DNA of 64,000 nt from Tolypeutes matacus. Lineage: Eukaryota > Chordata > Mammalia > Cingulata > Chlamyphoridae. Location: contig JAKSZT010053764.1 of NCBI GenBank assembly GCA_026826555.1, forward strand, positions 15,558,413 through 15,622,412, given 5' to 3'. This document shows positions 55,805 to 64,000 of this stretch, piece after piece. The notes under the pieces were generated by a model. It did not search any database, was not told the origin of the DNA, and was given only the letters and a program-made list of their open reading frames with translations. The position numbers and the translations under genes were made by a program. Position 1 is the first letter of the stretch; every line of letters begins with the position of its first letter.

Positions 55805-57395
55805 TCTGTTTTCTTTCAGGACAGAGTGGTTTATTTTTATCTACTAGATTGTCTATTCAGTTGGAACATTTTGAATGGTCCAATTATCTTTTCCCTAAAT
55901 GAGCCACTAGATGGTAGCATAAACTCTTCTGATGGGGGACTATTCGCCTGAGCCAAGGTGAATTTAGATTTGTATATTTTTACCTTTACCTTATAATGCT
56001 TTACAGGTTCGAATTTCTCTATGGATAAGCTGAGCTTTATGCCCTACCCCAAGAAAGTATTTTACATGATTTTACAAGCAAAGGTACATTTTAAAATATA
56101 TTTATTTTTTCTTCTGTGTGGAAGGGAGATTTAGGAAGAAAAAAAAAGGTACCTATGTCCAGTATTCCCATAAGGGACCTCTTGTATTATTTTTCTTTTC
56201 TACATTTTTATTTTATAGGACTTGAAAGAATCATTTTCTATTACTTCTGATAGCTGGAAAATGTGCTTACTAAAAATCTCTTCATTTAAGCAGTTCTAAA
56301 AATTCTAATACCTTCCCCAGATCTAGTTGAACTAGTTTTCTATTAATCTTATACTCTTTGTTCTTAGTTCTTAGGACAATAACCAGACCTTCACAGCTCT
56401 GCTTAAGATAATATATCAAAGCAAAACTGCAAAATGGCATTAAGAACACCTTAAAACCCAGTAAATCTATAACTTTCCTCAGAAACAAAAAGCTTGATAT
56501 CCTTGAGCAGCATGCTTTATGCAAGTCCTAGGAGTTTTTGAGGGGAGTTAGCATAAAGATATTGCTGTTTTTGTTTTTTTTTTAATTTTTTTTATTTCAG
56601 GGTTAGACAGGCTGCACAGTTTAGCTCATCCTCAGCCACCTTTCTCACAGCCTAAGCTGGAAGAAAAAGAGGGAACAAGATGGCTGTCTTTGACATTTAT
56701 TTTTCCAGTTCCTCTAACCCACCCCTTTCTCCAGTTCTCTTGCCCCTTTTGAAAAAAATGGATCCAAGGATGTAGGAAAGAGAAAAGAAGCACAAGAAGT
56801 AAAGTATGGAAGAGAGGGGACTTCAGAATGGCCAATCCAGCTAACAAGTAAAAAACTGAATTAAAGCAAATGGAAAGACAAATTAGAGCACTACTATTCT
56901 TCCTTCCATTTATCTCTCTCCCCCAACTTCCTCTTTGCCAAAGCCTTGACAAAGACAAGCCATTGTCTCCTCAGTGCTTACCACAATCTCTGCTACCTTC
57001 TAGAATTTGTTGGTTTAATGAATAAGTCTTAGTTGTAGAACAGGAAGAAACACTGAATGCTTAATGTCACAGGAGCATGAAAATATATGGTAAGTCTGGG
57101 GAATAAAATAATCCAGGATTGAAAGTATTAGGGGTTGGGGTGGCTGGGAATAAATCTGGAAGGGTATTCTGCTGAGAACTGGAACTTTATCCTGTGAGTA
57201 GTAGGGAGCCATCAAGCACTTTTAAGGAAGGGTTGGATCCATATTTGCTTCTCAAAATGACCCCCAGAATGCTTTTATTTTTATTGTGGTTTAGATTGTC
57301 TTAAGTCCAAACTTATCTCCTTTTACTGCCAACATTGAACCACTAGTTAGCTTTTTTGCTCACTACACAAATTGATAAAAAAAAAAAAAAGCGTT
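55805..57395. other. Mostly single-copy sequence
   Basis: No gene was recognised. The 108-codon minus-strand frame at 56632-56958 has a hydrophobic middle but no family resemblance. 57100-57240 may be an ancient repeat that I cannot name. Confidence 0.45.
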
Positions 57396-57399
57396 TTAG

Positions 57400-57545
57400 A
57401 TCACTGTTGAATCCTGGCTCTGCTACTTGGAAGCATTATGATCTTGGGTGAATATTTTATTTCTCAGCAGTGCAGTTTCTTCATCTTTTTATATGGGCAT
57501 AACCCAAAGTTGAATTGCTGAAAGCATTCCCTTTAAAATTAGGAA
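57400..57545 (+). mobile_element. Possible MIR SINE
   Basis: aatcctggctctgctacttgg and cttcatctttttatatggg match the MIR head and core, with strong divergence. Confidence 0.5.
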
Positions 57546-57569
57546 CAAGAGAGAAACATTTTATTATCA

Positions 57570-59045
57570 CTGCTTTTTTTTTCAACATTGTACTGAAGTT
57601 CCTAGCCAGTGTGCTAATGGCAAGAAAAAGGAATAAAATGCATAAGGATTGAAAAATTAATCAAAATTAATCAAAAGATAAATTATTAAAACAAGTAAAG
57701 TTTAAAAAGGCTATTGGATACAATATTGATATATTTAAATTGTTACGTTTCTGTACTACAGCAATAGTTAGAAAACATAATTCAATAAAAGGAAACAGAT
57801 AAATAGCATCATTAAAACTAATAACTCAATTATAAAATTTATGTGGATGTGCAAAGGACCATGAATGGACACGCTATTCCTGAAGAAGTGATAGGTTGGG
57901 GGACTTGCTTTACCAGAGAGCAAAACTTATAATTCTATTAGTTTAAAGATAGACAAATAGACTAATAGAACATAATAGAGATAAGAAATAGATGTATATA
58001 TGAATATACTTATATGTATATGGTAACTTGAAGCAAGTCAGTGAAAGAAGATTTTGAAATAAACGATGCTGGGAAAATTGATTATCCATTTGGTAAAATA
58101 AATTCTAGGTACATTATGATTTAAATGTGGAAGGAAAACATACGATACTGATAGAAGCAATATAAAAAATCATAGACTTGGAGAAGGGAAATATTTCTTA
58201 AATAAGCTACAAAATACAAATCATAAAGGAAAATATAAATTTTTCTACACTAAAATTATGAATTTATGTTTATCAAAAGATAGCACAAGCAGTGAAAATA
58301 TAAGGCACAAACTGGAAAAAGACATTTGCAGCTGATATAACTGACAAAAAGTCAGTATCTAGAATATATATATAACTTCTACACATCGAGCTAGAAGACA
58401 AATTCAAAAGAAAAATGGGCAAAACTTGAATAGGCATTTCACAGAAGAGGAAATCTGAATAGCCAGTTAGTCTGTTAAAAAATGTTCTACCTCAGTAGTA
58501 TCTAAGGAAATGCAAATTAAAACCACAGTGTATTACCATGTTACTACAGAAAGCATCTACAACTGCAAGCAAAACAGTTCCTTCCATCTGCCCTATAAGA
58601 TATAAGCCTCCTCTCAATCTGAGGCAGAGTGGGCATCACTATCCCCAAATCCTCAAGGTTGAGGAATAAACAAACTTAAGGGGGACTACAACCATGGACA
58701 AAGTAAACTCATTAATACTGTGGTAATGGAAGAACATGTAACATTGTTATAAAGATAGTGGTTACCAGAGGTTCTGAGGGGAGAGGGAGGAAATAATAGG
58801 TGAAACATAGGGCATTTTTGTGCGTTGGAATTAAGTGTAAACCACAATGTAAACTATAGACTTGGTTAATAGCAATGCTTCAATATTTATTCATCAATTA
58901 TTACAAATATACCTCACAATTGTAAGATGTTATTCATAGGGGAAGATGTGGGAGGGTAGAGGATAGGGTATATGGGAATCCCTTATACTTTCTATGTAAT
59001 TTTTTTTATAATCTAAAACCTCTTTAAAAATAAAGATTATATTTT
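57570..59045 (+). mobile_element. Old L1 on the plus strand, C-terminal ORF2 and 3'UTR
   Basis: cattgtactgaagttcctagccagtgtgc begins the degenerate RT region. 58380-58560 matches the C-terminal part of ORF2. 58560-59045 is the 3'UTR ending in aaaaataaag. It is the only sizeable L1 on the plus strand. Its 3'UTR identifies the reversed 3' ends elsewhere in the window. Confidence 0.8.
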
Positions 59046-59049
59046 AAAA

Positions 59050-59170
59050 AATTGCTTGAGAGCATTTGATTCCCAAGCCCGACCCCTGAAGCATCTGATT
59101 CCTTCCTTCTGGTTTGAAGTGCAGAAAATATGCATTTTAAATAAGTATTCCAGCTGATTGTGATACTTCC
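59050..59170 (+). mobile_element. MER5-like fragment
   Basis: gacccctgaagcatctgattcc and tgcattttaaataagtattcc fit the MER5 family; short and diverged. Confidence 0.45.
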
Positions 59171-59435
59171 TCGGTGTCTTCATAACCCTACTTCTTTTAT
59201 ATTCCTTTAGGAAAACTCCTCTTCCCTACTTTTTAGTTCTTGTGATTCTTTTTTTTTTTTTAAACTTTATTTTGTACATTTAATAATTGAAAATATAAAC
59301 AATTAAAAACTAAAAAGTAAACACAGATGAATAAATATATACATTTCTCAATTAAATGTAATGGATACATATTAAATTTTTTTTGGATCAAACAATATAT
59401 TACACAATATATTTGGTTCATAGTAACGCATTCAT

Positions 59436-59671
59436 TCAATATTTGTCCTTTTGTGTCTGGCTTGCTTCACTCAACATAATGTCCTCCAGGTTCATCCATG
59501 TTGCCATATGCTTAACGACTTCATTTCTTCTTACAGTTGCATAATATTCCATCGTGTGAATAGACCACAGTTTGTTTATCCATTCATCTGTTGATGGACA
59601 CCTGGGTTGTTTCCAACTTTTGGCAATGGTGAATAATGTTGCTATGAACATCGGTGTGCAGATGTCTGTTT
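59436..59671 (-). pseudogene. L1 copy 3 ORF2 C-terminal stub
   Basis: The 71-codon frame at 59436-59651 equals the last residues of ORF2 in copy 1 ([18 protein letters not shown]). Nothing of endonuclease or RT remains. Confidence 0.85.
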
Positions 59672-59909
59672 CAATGATATTACTGAAAATACACTATTTA
59701 TTTCCTCCATTTCATTCTTTGGTTTTCATATGTCATTTTGTTTTTGTCTCTCTTTTTACTCTTTTGGTTAGCCCTTCTGCTTTTCTTCTATACTCTCCTC
59801 CAAGCCTCTCTCTCCAGTTGTTTTCTTTCAGGATCTAAGGCTTCCTTTAATATTTCCTGCAAAGGTGGATTCTTTTTTGCAAACTCTCTTAGTTTCTGTT
59901 TGTGAATAC

Positions 59910-60884
59910 TTAATACTCACCTTCATATTTGAAGGATAGTTTTGCTGGATAAAGAATTCTGTGCTGGCAGTTTTTCTCTTTCAGTTTCCTAATTGTATCA
60001 TACCAATGTCTTCTCGCCTCCATGGTTTCTGAAGAGAAATCTGCACTAAGTCTTACTGGACGTCCTTTGTACGTGATCGTTTCCTTCTCTCTTGCCACTC
60101 TGAGAATTTTCTCTTTAGCTTTTACATTTGACATTCTGAATAGTATGTGTCTTGGCATAGGTCTGTTTGGATTTATTCTCATTGGGGTAGGGTTTGCTTC
60201 TTGGACATATAAGTTCATTTCTTTCATGAGAGTTGGGAAATTTTTAGCTATTATTTCCTCAAATACTCTTTCTACCCTTTTTCCTTTCTCTTCCCCTTCT
60301 GGAACTCCCATGACACGTATGTTGTTGCGTTTTGTGTTGTCATTCAACTCTCTGAGCCCCTGCTCAATTTTTTCCATTCTTTTCTCTCTCTGTTCTTTTC
60401 TCTCTTCAATTTTAGCTGCTCTGTCTTTGGTATCACTTATTCTTTCTTCTATCACTGCGAGTCTGCTGTTGTATGCCTCAAATGTTTTTTTTTTTTTTTT
60501 TTTTTTTACCGGGAGGTCCCGGGGATTGACCCCAGGTCCCTCCATATGGCAGATGGACGCCCAACCATTTGAGCCACATCCGCCCCCCTCAAATGTGTTT
60601 TTGACTGCACCTATTGTGTCTTTCATTCCCATGAACTCCGTTACTTTTCTGTTCAGGATTTCAAATTCTTCTTTGCATTCGCTCAATGTCTTCTTGATGT
60701 CATTTATCTCTTTAACTATATTGTCTTTCATTTCATTAATTTGATTTTGGAAATTTGTGCTCATCTCACTGATTAGTTCTCTCAAATTCTGCATCTCTTC
60801 TGGCACTTTGATGTATTCCTTTTCTTGGGCCATGTCTTCTATTTTCTTAGTATGGCTCGTAATTTTTTGCTGGTGTTTACGCAT
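59910..60884 (-). CDS. L1 ORF1 with in-frame SINE insertion
   Basis: A single 324-codon frame covers most of ORF1p: coiled coil (residues about 1-110), a 37-residue SINE-derived insert starting GGGCGSNGW and ending in seven lysines, the rest of the coiled coil, and the RRM/C-terminal domain (HILFRMSNVKAKEKILRVAR; FSSETMEARRHWYDTIRKL). It ends early at KYEGEY because of an indel in the C-terminal domain, about 40 residues short of copy 1. SINE plus duplication add 111 bp, which keeps the frame; the duplicated TFE on both sides comes from the target repeat. Expression and function are unknown. Confidence 0.7.
   Translation of the reverse strand: MRKHQQKITSHTKKIEDMAQEKEYIKVPEEMQNLRELISEMSTNFQNQINEMKDNIVKEINDIKKTLSECKEEFEILNRKVTEFMGMKDTIGAVKNTFEGGGCGSNGWASICHMEGPGVNPRDLPVKKKKKKKTFEAYNSRLAVIEERISDTKDRAAKIEERKEQREKRMEKIEQGLRELNDNTKRNNIRVMGVPEGEEKGKRVERVFEEIIAKNFPTLMKEMNLYVQEANPTPMRINPNRPMPRHILFRMSNVKAKEKILRVAREKETITYKGRPVRLSADFSSETMEARRHWYDTIRKLKEKNCQHRILYPAKLSFKYEGEY
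60486..60587 (-). mobile_element. Monomeric DAS-like SINE inside L1 ORF1
   Basis: The minus-strand head (plus gggattgaccccaggtcc...ttgagccacatcc) has a T tail on plus. The duplication CTCAAATGT lies on both sides (60477-60485 and 60588-60596). Confidence 0.93.
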
Positions 60885-62012
60885 TGTTAGGTTGTATTTT
60901 ACTTAGATGCCCTATCTCTTTCTCTTTTATAGGGTTTTAGTGGCAGGAGGCTGTGACTTACCATAGCTCTTTGATTTTTGGCTCAACCTTGATTGTTAGG
61001 ATTGTCCTGCTGGCTGCTCAAAACTGGGCACTGGACCCAGTAATTGGTTATAGAGTCGTTTCCTAGGGCCTTGGGCAGGGAGGCTATAGAGGCCAGGAAA
61101 AGCCTCTCCTAGTTATTTTTAATTTTCTTATGTGCACTTCCTTGGTGTGCCAGGAAATGGCGCTTGTTGGCAGCTCTCAATCCAATGCCTGGTCGGAGTG
61201 TATTTGTTGTGACAGACCAGATCAATGTGATAGAGCTTCCTGTCTGGGGGCTAAGAGCCTTGTAATTCAAACTTTCTGAGACAGTTCTCCAGTCTTCTCT
61301 GGTAGCCCCCTCCCTTTTCCCAGCTAGGAAATATTTCCACTCCCCTCTGAATCCTCAACAATCAGTCCCTGTTAGTAGAGGAGAAGATTAGGAGGTTTGT
61401 ATATCTTTACCCCTTGCAGGCTCCAAGGCATACAATGGCACAGCCCCACCCAGCCTGGAAGGGCTCTCAGGATAGAGCAGACCAAACCGAGTCAAAAGCA
61501 GGGTCAGTCCCAGGCTCTCTCTCCCCTCTCCTGTGGAGTCCTCAACAATTAGTCCAGGCTAGAAAAGAGGGAGGTTTGCGAGGGTTGGATTTCTCTAGTC
61601 CTTCCTAGGCTCCCAGGGCAAACCACAATGTGGAAGGGTCCGTGGGGCTCTGCAGCCCAAATTTGCGAGTCAAAACCTGAGTCAGCCTTAGGCTGTGTCC
61701 CTCTCTTTCCCCTTTCTGGGAGTGGTAGATCCCTGGAGCCCCCTTTGTCTGTAGTCACAGGCCCAGAGGCCCAAGAATTCTAAAGAGTGTGGGGGAGGGT
61801 GCCGGTAGCAGCAGCCTCTGCTGGTTCCAACTCATGGTTCTATCGTCGCAATTTCCCTCTTTTGTCCCTCTCTCCTCTGGGTGGTGTGCAGCCTTCACCT
61901 GCTGTTCTAAACCCTAGAAGATCTATTTCGGGGCTGTTTCAGCCTGTCCTCTAGCTAGTTTTCTGGAGAAGAGATTCCCATGTCTTACTAGTCCGCCATC
62001 TTCCCGGAAGTC
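60885..62012 (-). promoter_or_regulatory. L1 copy 3 5'UTR
   Basis: It corresponds to 7967-9134 of copy 1 with one unit of the 40-bp repeat. The 5' end has AAGATGGCGG. Confidence 0.75.
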
Positions 62013-62099
62013 AGTCCTTGTGATTCTGGTAGAGTTAACTCTGCTGTCTAGCTCTGTCATTAAGGATGTTATCTAGACTTGGTAGATCAGTAACTCTAC

Positions 62100-62502
62100 T
62101 TTCTAGTTACAGTGATTGATTTACGGATGGGCACATGAACTGAACAAGGCCAATGAGAACTCTTATTGGGATTTTTAATTTAGGTATTGAGAAAGAAGGT
62201 GAGTTCTTTATTCTGGGATTGCTTGTAAGCTTGGAGCTATGGTGGTCTTCTTTGTCGCACCTGGGTGGAGCCTTCCATAGAACAAACCCACACAGAAGAA
62301 AGAAGCGCTGGAAGATAGAGAGGAGTAAGTAATAATGCTCCAATGACAACCTTTGAAAACCTGGATCTAGTAATGCCTTAATATTCTCCTTCCCCCACTT
62401 AAACTTCCTAGTTATGTAAGTGAATAAATTCCCTTGTAAAGACATAGTAAGCTAGGTTGAGTTAGGTTTCTGTCTCTTGCAACTGAAAGAACCCTGACTA
62501 AT
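62100..62502 (+). repeat. Old LTR-like repeat
   Basis: gtgaataaattccc (AATAAA near 62422) is followed by about 80 bases ending in accctgactaataca, as in ERVL/MaLR LTR ends. The body resembles old mammal-wide repeats; family unresolved. Confidence 0.45.
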
Positions 62503-62546
62503 ACAAGATATAAGGATGTCCAATTACCTAGACAAAAAAATTCCAG

Positions 62547-62621
62547 GGGCGGATGTGGCTCAAATGGTTGGGTGTCCGTCTGCCATATGGAGGGACCTGG
62601 GTTCGATCCTCTGGACCTCCC

Positions 62622-62679
<58 letters not shown>

Positions 62680-63035
62680 TAGAAGGTGCATGGGCTACCA
62701 GGCTCTGTGTGCTGGTGAGCCGCCAAGCTCTCCGGGAGCCATGCAGCAAGATGATGACGTAACAGGAGAGAGATGCAGGGAAGAGACAAGACGAGATGCT
62801 CCGAAAAGCTCTGAAAACCAGGAACCGTGGTAGCGCAGGTGGCAGAACACCTCTCTCCTACATCGGAGGTCTCCAGGATCAAATCCTGGTGAAGACTGGA
62901 GGAGGAGAATGAGAAGAGATGGCAGGAAACACACACAGAGAATTGCCCAGCGAATGGACACAAAACAGCAAATGGGGAAGGGGGATTTAAAATGGATAAA
63001 GTAAATAAATAAATCTTTAAAAAAAAATAAAAAAT
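62547..63035 (+). mobile_element. Dimeric DAS-like SINE with long A and TA linker
   Basis: The first head is 62547-62625 (ggttcgatcc B box), followed by an A tract and TA repeat (62624-62682). The body and second tRNA-like unit lie near 62830-62900, and the tail ends in aaataaataaatcttt plus A. The same architecture occurs at 30963-31413. The target duplication is unclear. Confidence 0.88.
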
Positions 63036-63129
63036 ACTATTATGACTGGATGAGCTGAACGCAAAAATGCTCTCTCCCTCGTCATATGTTAACGAAGGGT
63101 TGTAAAATATAGTGAAACAGTTAAAGAGT

Positions 63130-63335
63130 GCGTCCTTAGTCATACAGACTCTTTTCACGTCTTAACTGTATGGCCTTGGGCACGTAACTTCTCGTTCTTG
63201 AGCCTTGGTTTCATCATCTGTAATGTGGAAATAATGAAAGTACTAATCTCAGGGTCATCATAAGTGTTGAATAAGAAAGCATACATAAAGTGCTGACCCA
63301 GTGATTGGCACGGAGTGTTAACAAATGGCAGCTCT
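63130..63335 (+). mobile_element. MIR SINE
   Basis: ggccttgggcacgtaac, ttggtttcatcatctgtaa and gtgctgacccagtgattggcac match MIR on plus. Confidence 0.85.
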
Positions 63336-63339
63336 TTTC

Positions 63340-63870
63340 CTTATGTAATTTTGATAATTATATCTAAACTCTTAAGAAATTTTTGTTTTTAACATCTCAA
63401 ATAGCTCTTTGGTTGGAAACTTTACTTAGGCCTACTGAGATGAAATAAGAATACTCATTCATTGTCTCCCAGTGCCTTTTTAGTGATAGCACAATACCAG
63501 AGGCATAAGCTAATTGTTAATATTGTGTCAAATTCCCAGATAATTTCCAGGAAAAGGAAATTATGTCCTTATGTTTATATTTTTATCACGACTTTGTCAT
63601 TTCAGTCCCTAAAAGAATATTTTGATGTATACATCCTCCTTTGGGTATTTAAATGTCCAAATCATAGTAAGAATACAAACATGGCAGACAAGTATTTATC
63701 GAGTGTCTACTCTGTGTTTATCTCTCAGCAGGTATTGCAGGATATTTAGAAGGGCTTCCCATCCTTAGGAAGCCTACTGTTTAACTGTAAACTCTTAAAC
63801 TCATCTGAATCAAAGTGGAACAATTCAAGACCTTGTATAATAATTTTTTGTTTGTTTGTTTTTGTTTTTG
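63340..63870. other. No recognised feature
   Basis: A 95-codon frame (63462-63749) is without domain signal. It ends in a T/G-rich stretch at 63842-63872. Confidence 0.5.
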
Positions 63871-63874
63871 TTTT

Positions 63875-64000
63875 AAACATTTTTTAACTTTATTTTGTAC
63901 ATTTCCTGGGCTCTTCTTACTTGGGAGGGTTTTTTTTTTTTTTTTTAAACATTTTTTAACTTTATTTTGTACATTTCCTGGGCTCTTCTTACTTGGGAGG
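63875..64000 (-). repeat. 72-bp tandem duplication with an L1-like 3' end
   Basis: The unit starting at 63875 repeats from 63947 and runs off the window, with the 54 visible bases identical. Each contains ttaactttattttgtacattt, which resembles the reversed L1 3' end seen at 2905 and 59262. Confidence 0.8.

Larger units (their letters stand above)
59250..62012 (-). mobile_element. Internally deleted L1 (copy 3), same subfamily as copy 1
   Basis: Both ends match copy 1 (5' end AAGATGGCGG; 3' end taaactttattttgtaca on plus). The 15-bp duplication AGTTCTTGTGATTCT / AGTCCTTGTGATTCT flanks it (59235-59249 and 62013-62027). At about 59671 the sequence jumps from the C-terminal part of ORF2 straight to the ORF1/ORF2 boundary, omitting what corresponds to about 3345-6855 of copy 1 (3.5 kb). 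Endonuclease and RT are missing, ORF1 and the promoter region remain. The junction has at most a base or two of shared sequence and no GT-AG borders, so it looks like deletion rather than splicing. Confidence 0.9.

Noticed and set aside
56632..56958. 108-codon minus-strand ORF with hydrophobic centre
   Set aside because: No family resemblance and no conserved neighbours; probably chance.
59671..59671. Splicing as the origin of the L1 copy 3 deletion
   Set aside because: Compared with copy 1 the missing segment does not begin with GT or end with AG at the junction, so a spliced L1 RNA is not supported.
1..64000. CRISPR arrays, bacterial operons, rRNA or origin sequences
   Set aside because: The repeats present are dispersed mammalian retroelements; no regularly spaced direct repeats with unique spacers and no prokaryotic gene organisation were seen.

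Overview
The window is mammalian nuclear DNA made almost entirely of transposable elements; I recognise no host gene exon. The organism is most likely an armadillo (Dasypus) or another xenarthran. The best clue is a set of tRNA-derived SINEs (17509-17685, 30963-31413, 44726-44914, 52444-52832, 62547-63035 and several minus-strand copies) that look like the DAS SINEs of Dasypus. MIR, L2 and MER5-like fragments, shared by placental mammals, are also present. This assignment rests on remembered family features, not on a search.

Bases 1-23105 are a nested stack of retroelements, nearly all on the minus strand. The oldest layer is degraded class I (gammaretrovirus-like) endogenous retrovirus: capsid/protease remnants at 20880-21700, a matrix start with an unusual hydrophobic upstream ORF at 19762-20019 plus 16523-16907, and envelope pieces at 9145-9690 and 2425-2882. 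Into it were inserted a full-length L1 (2893-9134, repeat CAGTACTTAA), a provirus with two LTRs and a tRNA-Phe-like primer site (10131-15553, repeat GCAAC) and a short LTR element (B, 16913-19756, repeat AAGGT). A processed retrocopy closes the block (22775-23092).

Bases 23106-33400 carry older repeats: LTR remnants, MIR, L2, old L1 and DAS-like SINEs, with some unannotated single-copy DNA.

Bases 33400-45490 hold a second cluster. Short LTR element C (33745-36525, repeat TTGTG) and a solo LTR of the same family (D, 37608-38153, repeat CCTAC) sit in L1 3'UTR-type sequence. A near full-length L1 of another subfamily (36925-45490) follows, with its own SINE insertions.

Bases 45490-64000 are lower-density repeats and single-copy DNA, ending in an internally deleted L1 (59250-62012) that keeps an open ORF1 into which a SINE has inserted in frame.

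The most informative points are three. A short ERVL/MaLR-like family with a tRNA-Leu primer site carries a gag-like ORF with different lesions in each copy. The 3' LTR of element C resembles solo LTR D far more than its own 5' LTR. An ORF with two hydrophobic stretches runs in frame into a Gag start once element B is subtracted. All assignments come from reading the sequence without alignment tools, so repeat boundaries without target-site duplications are approximate.
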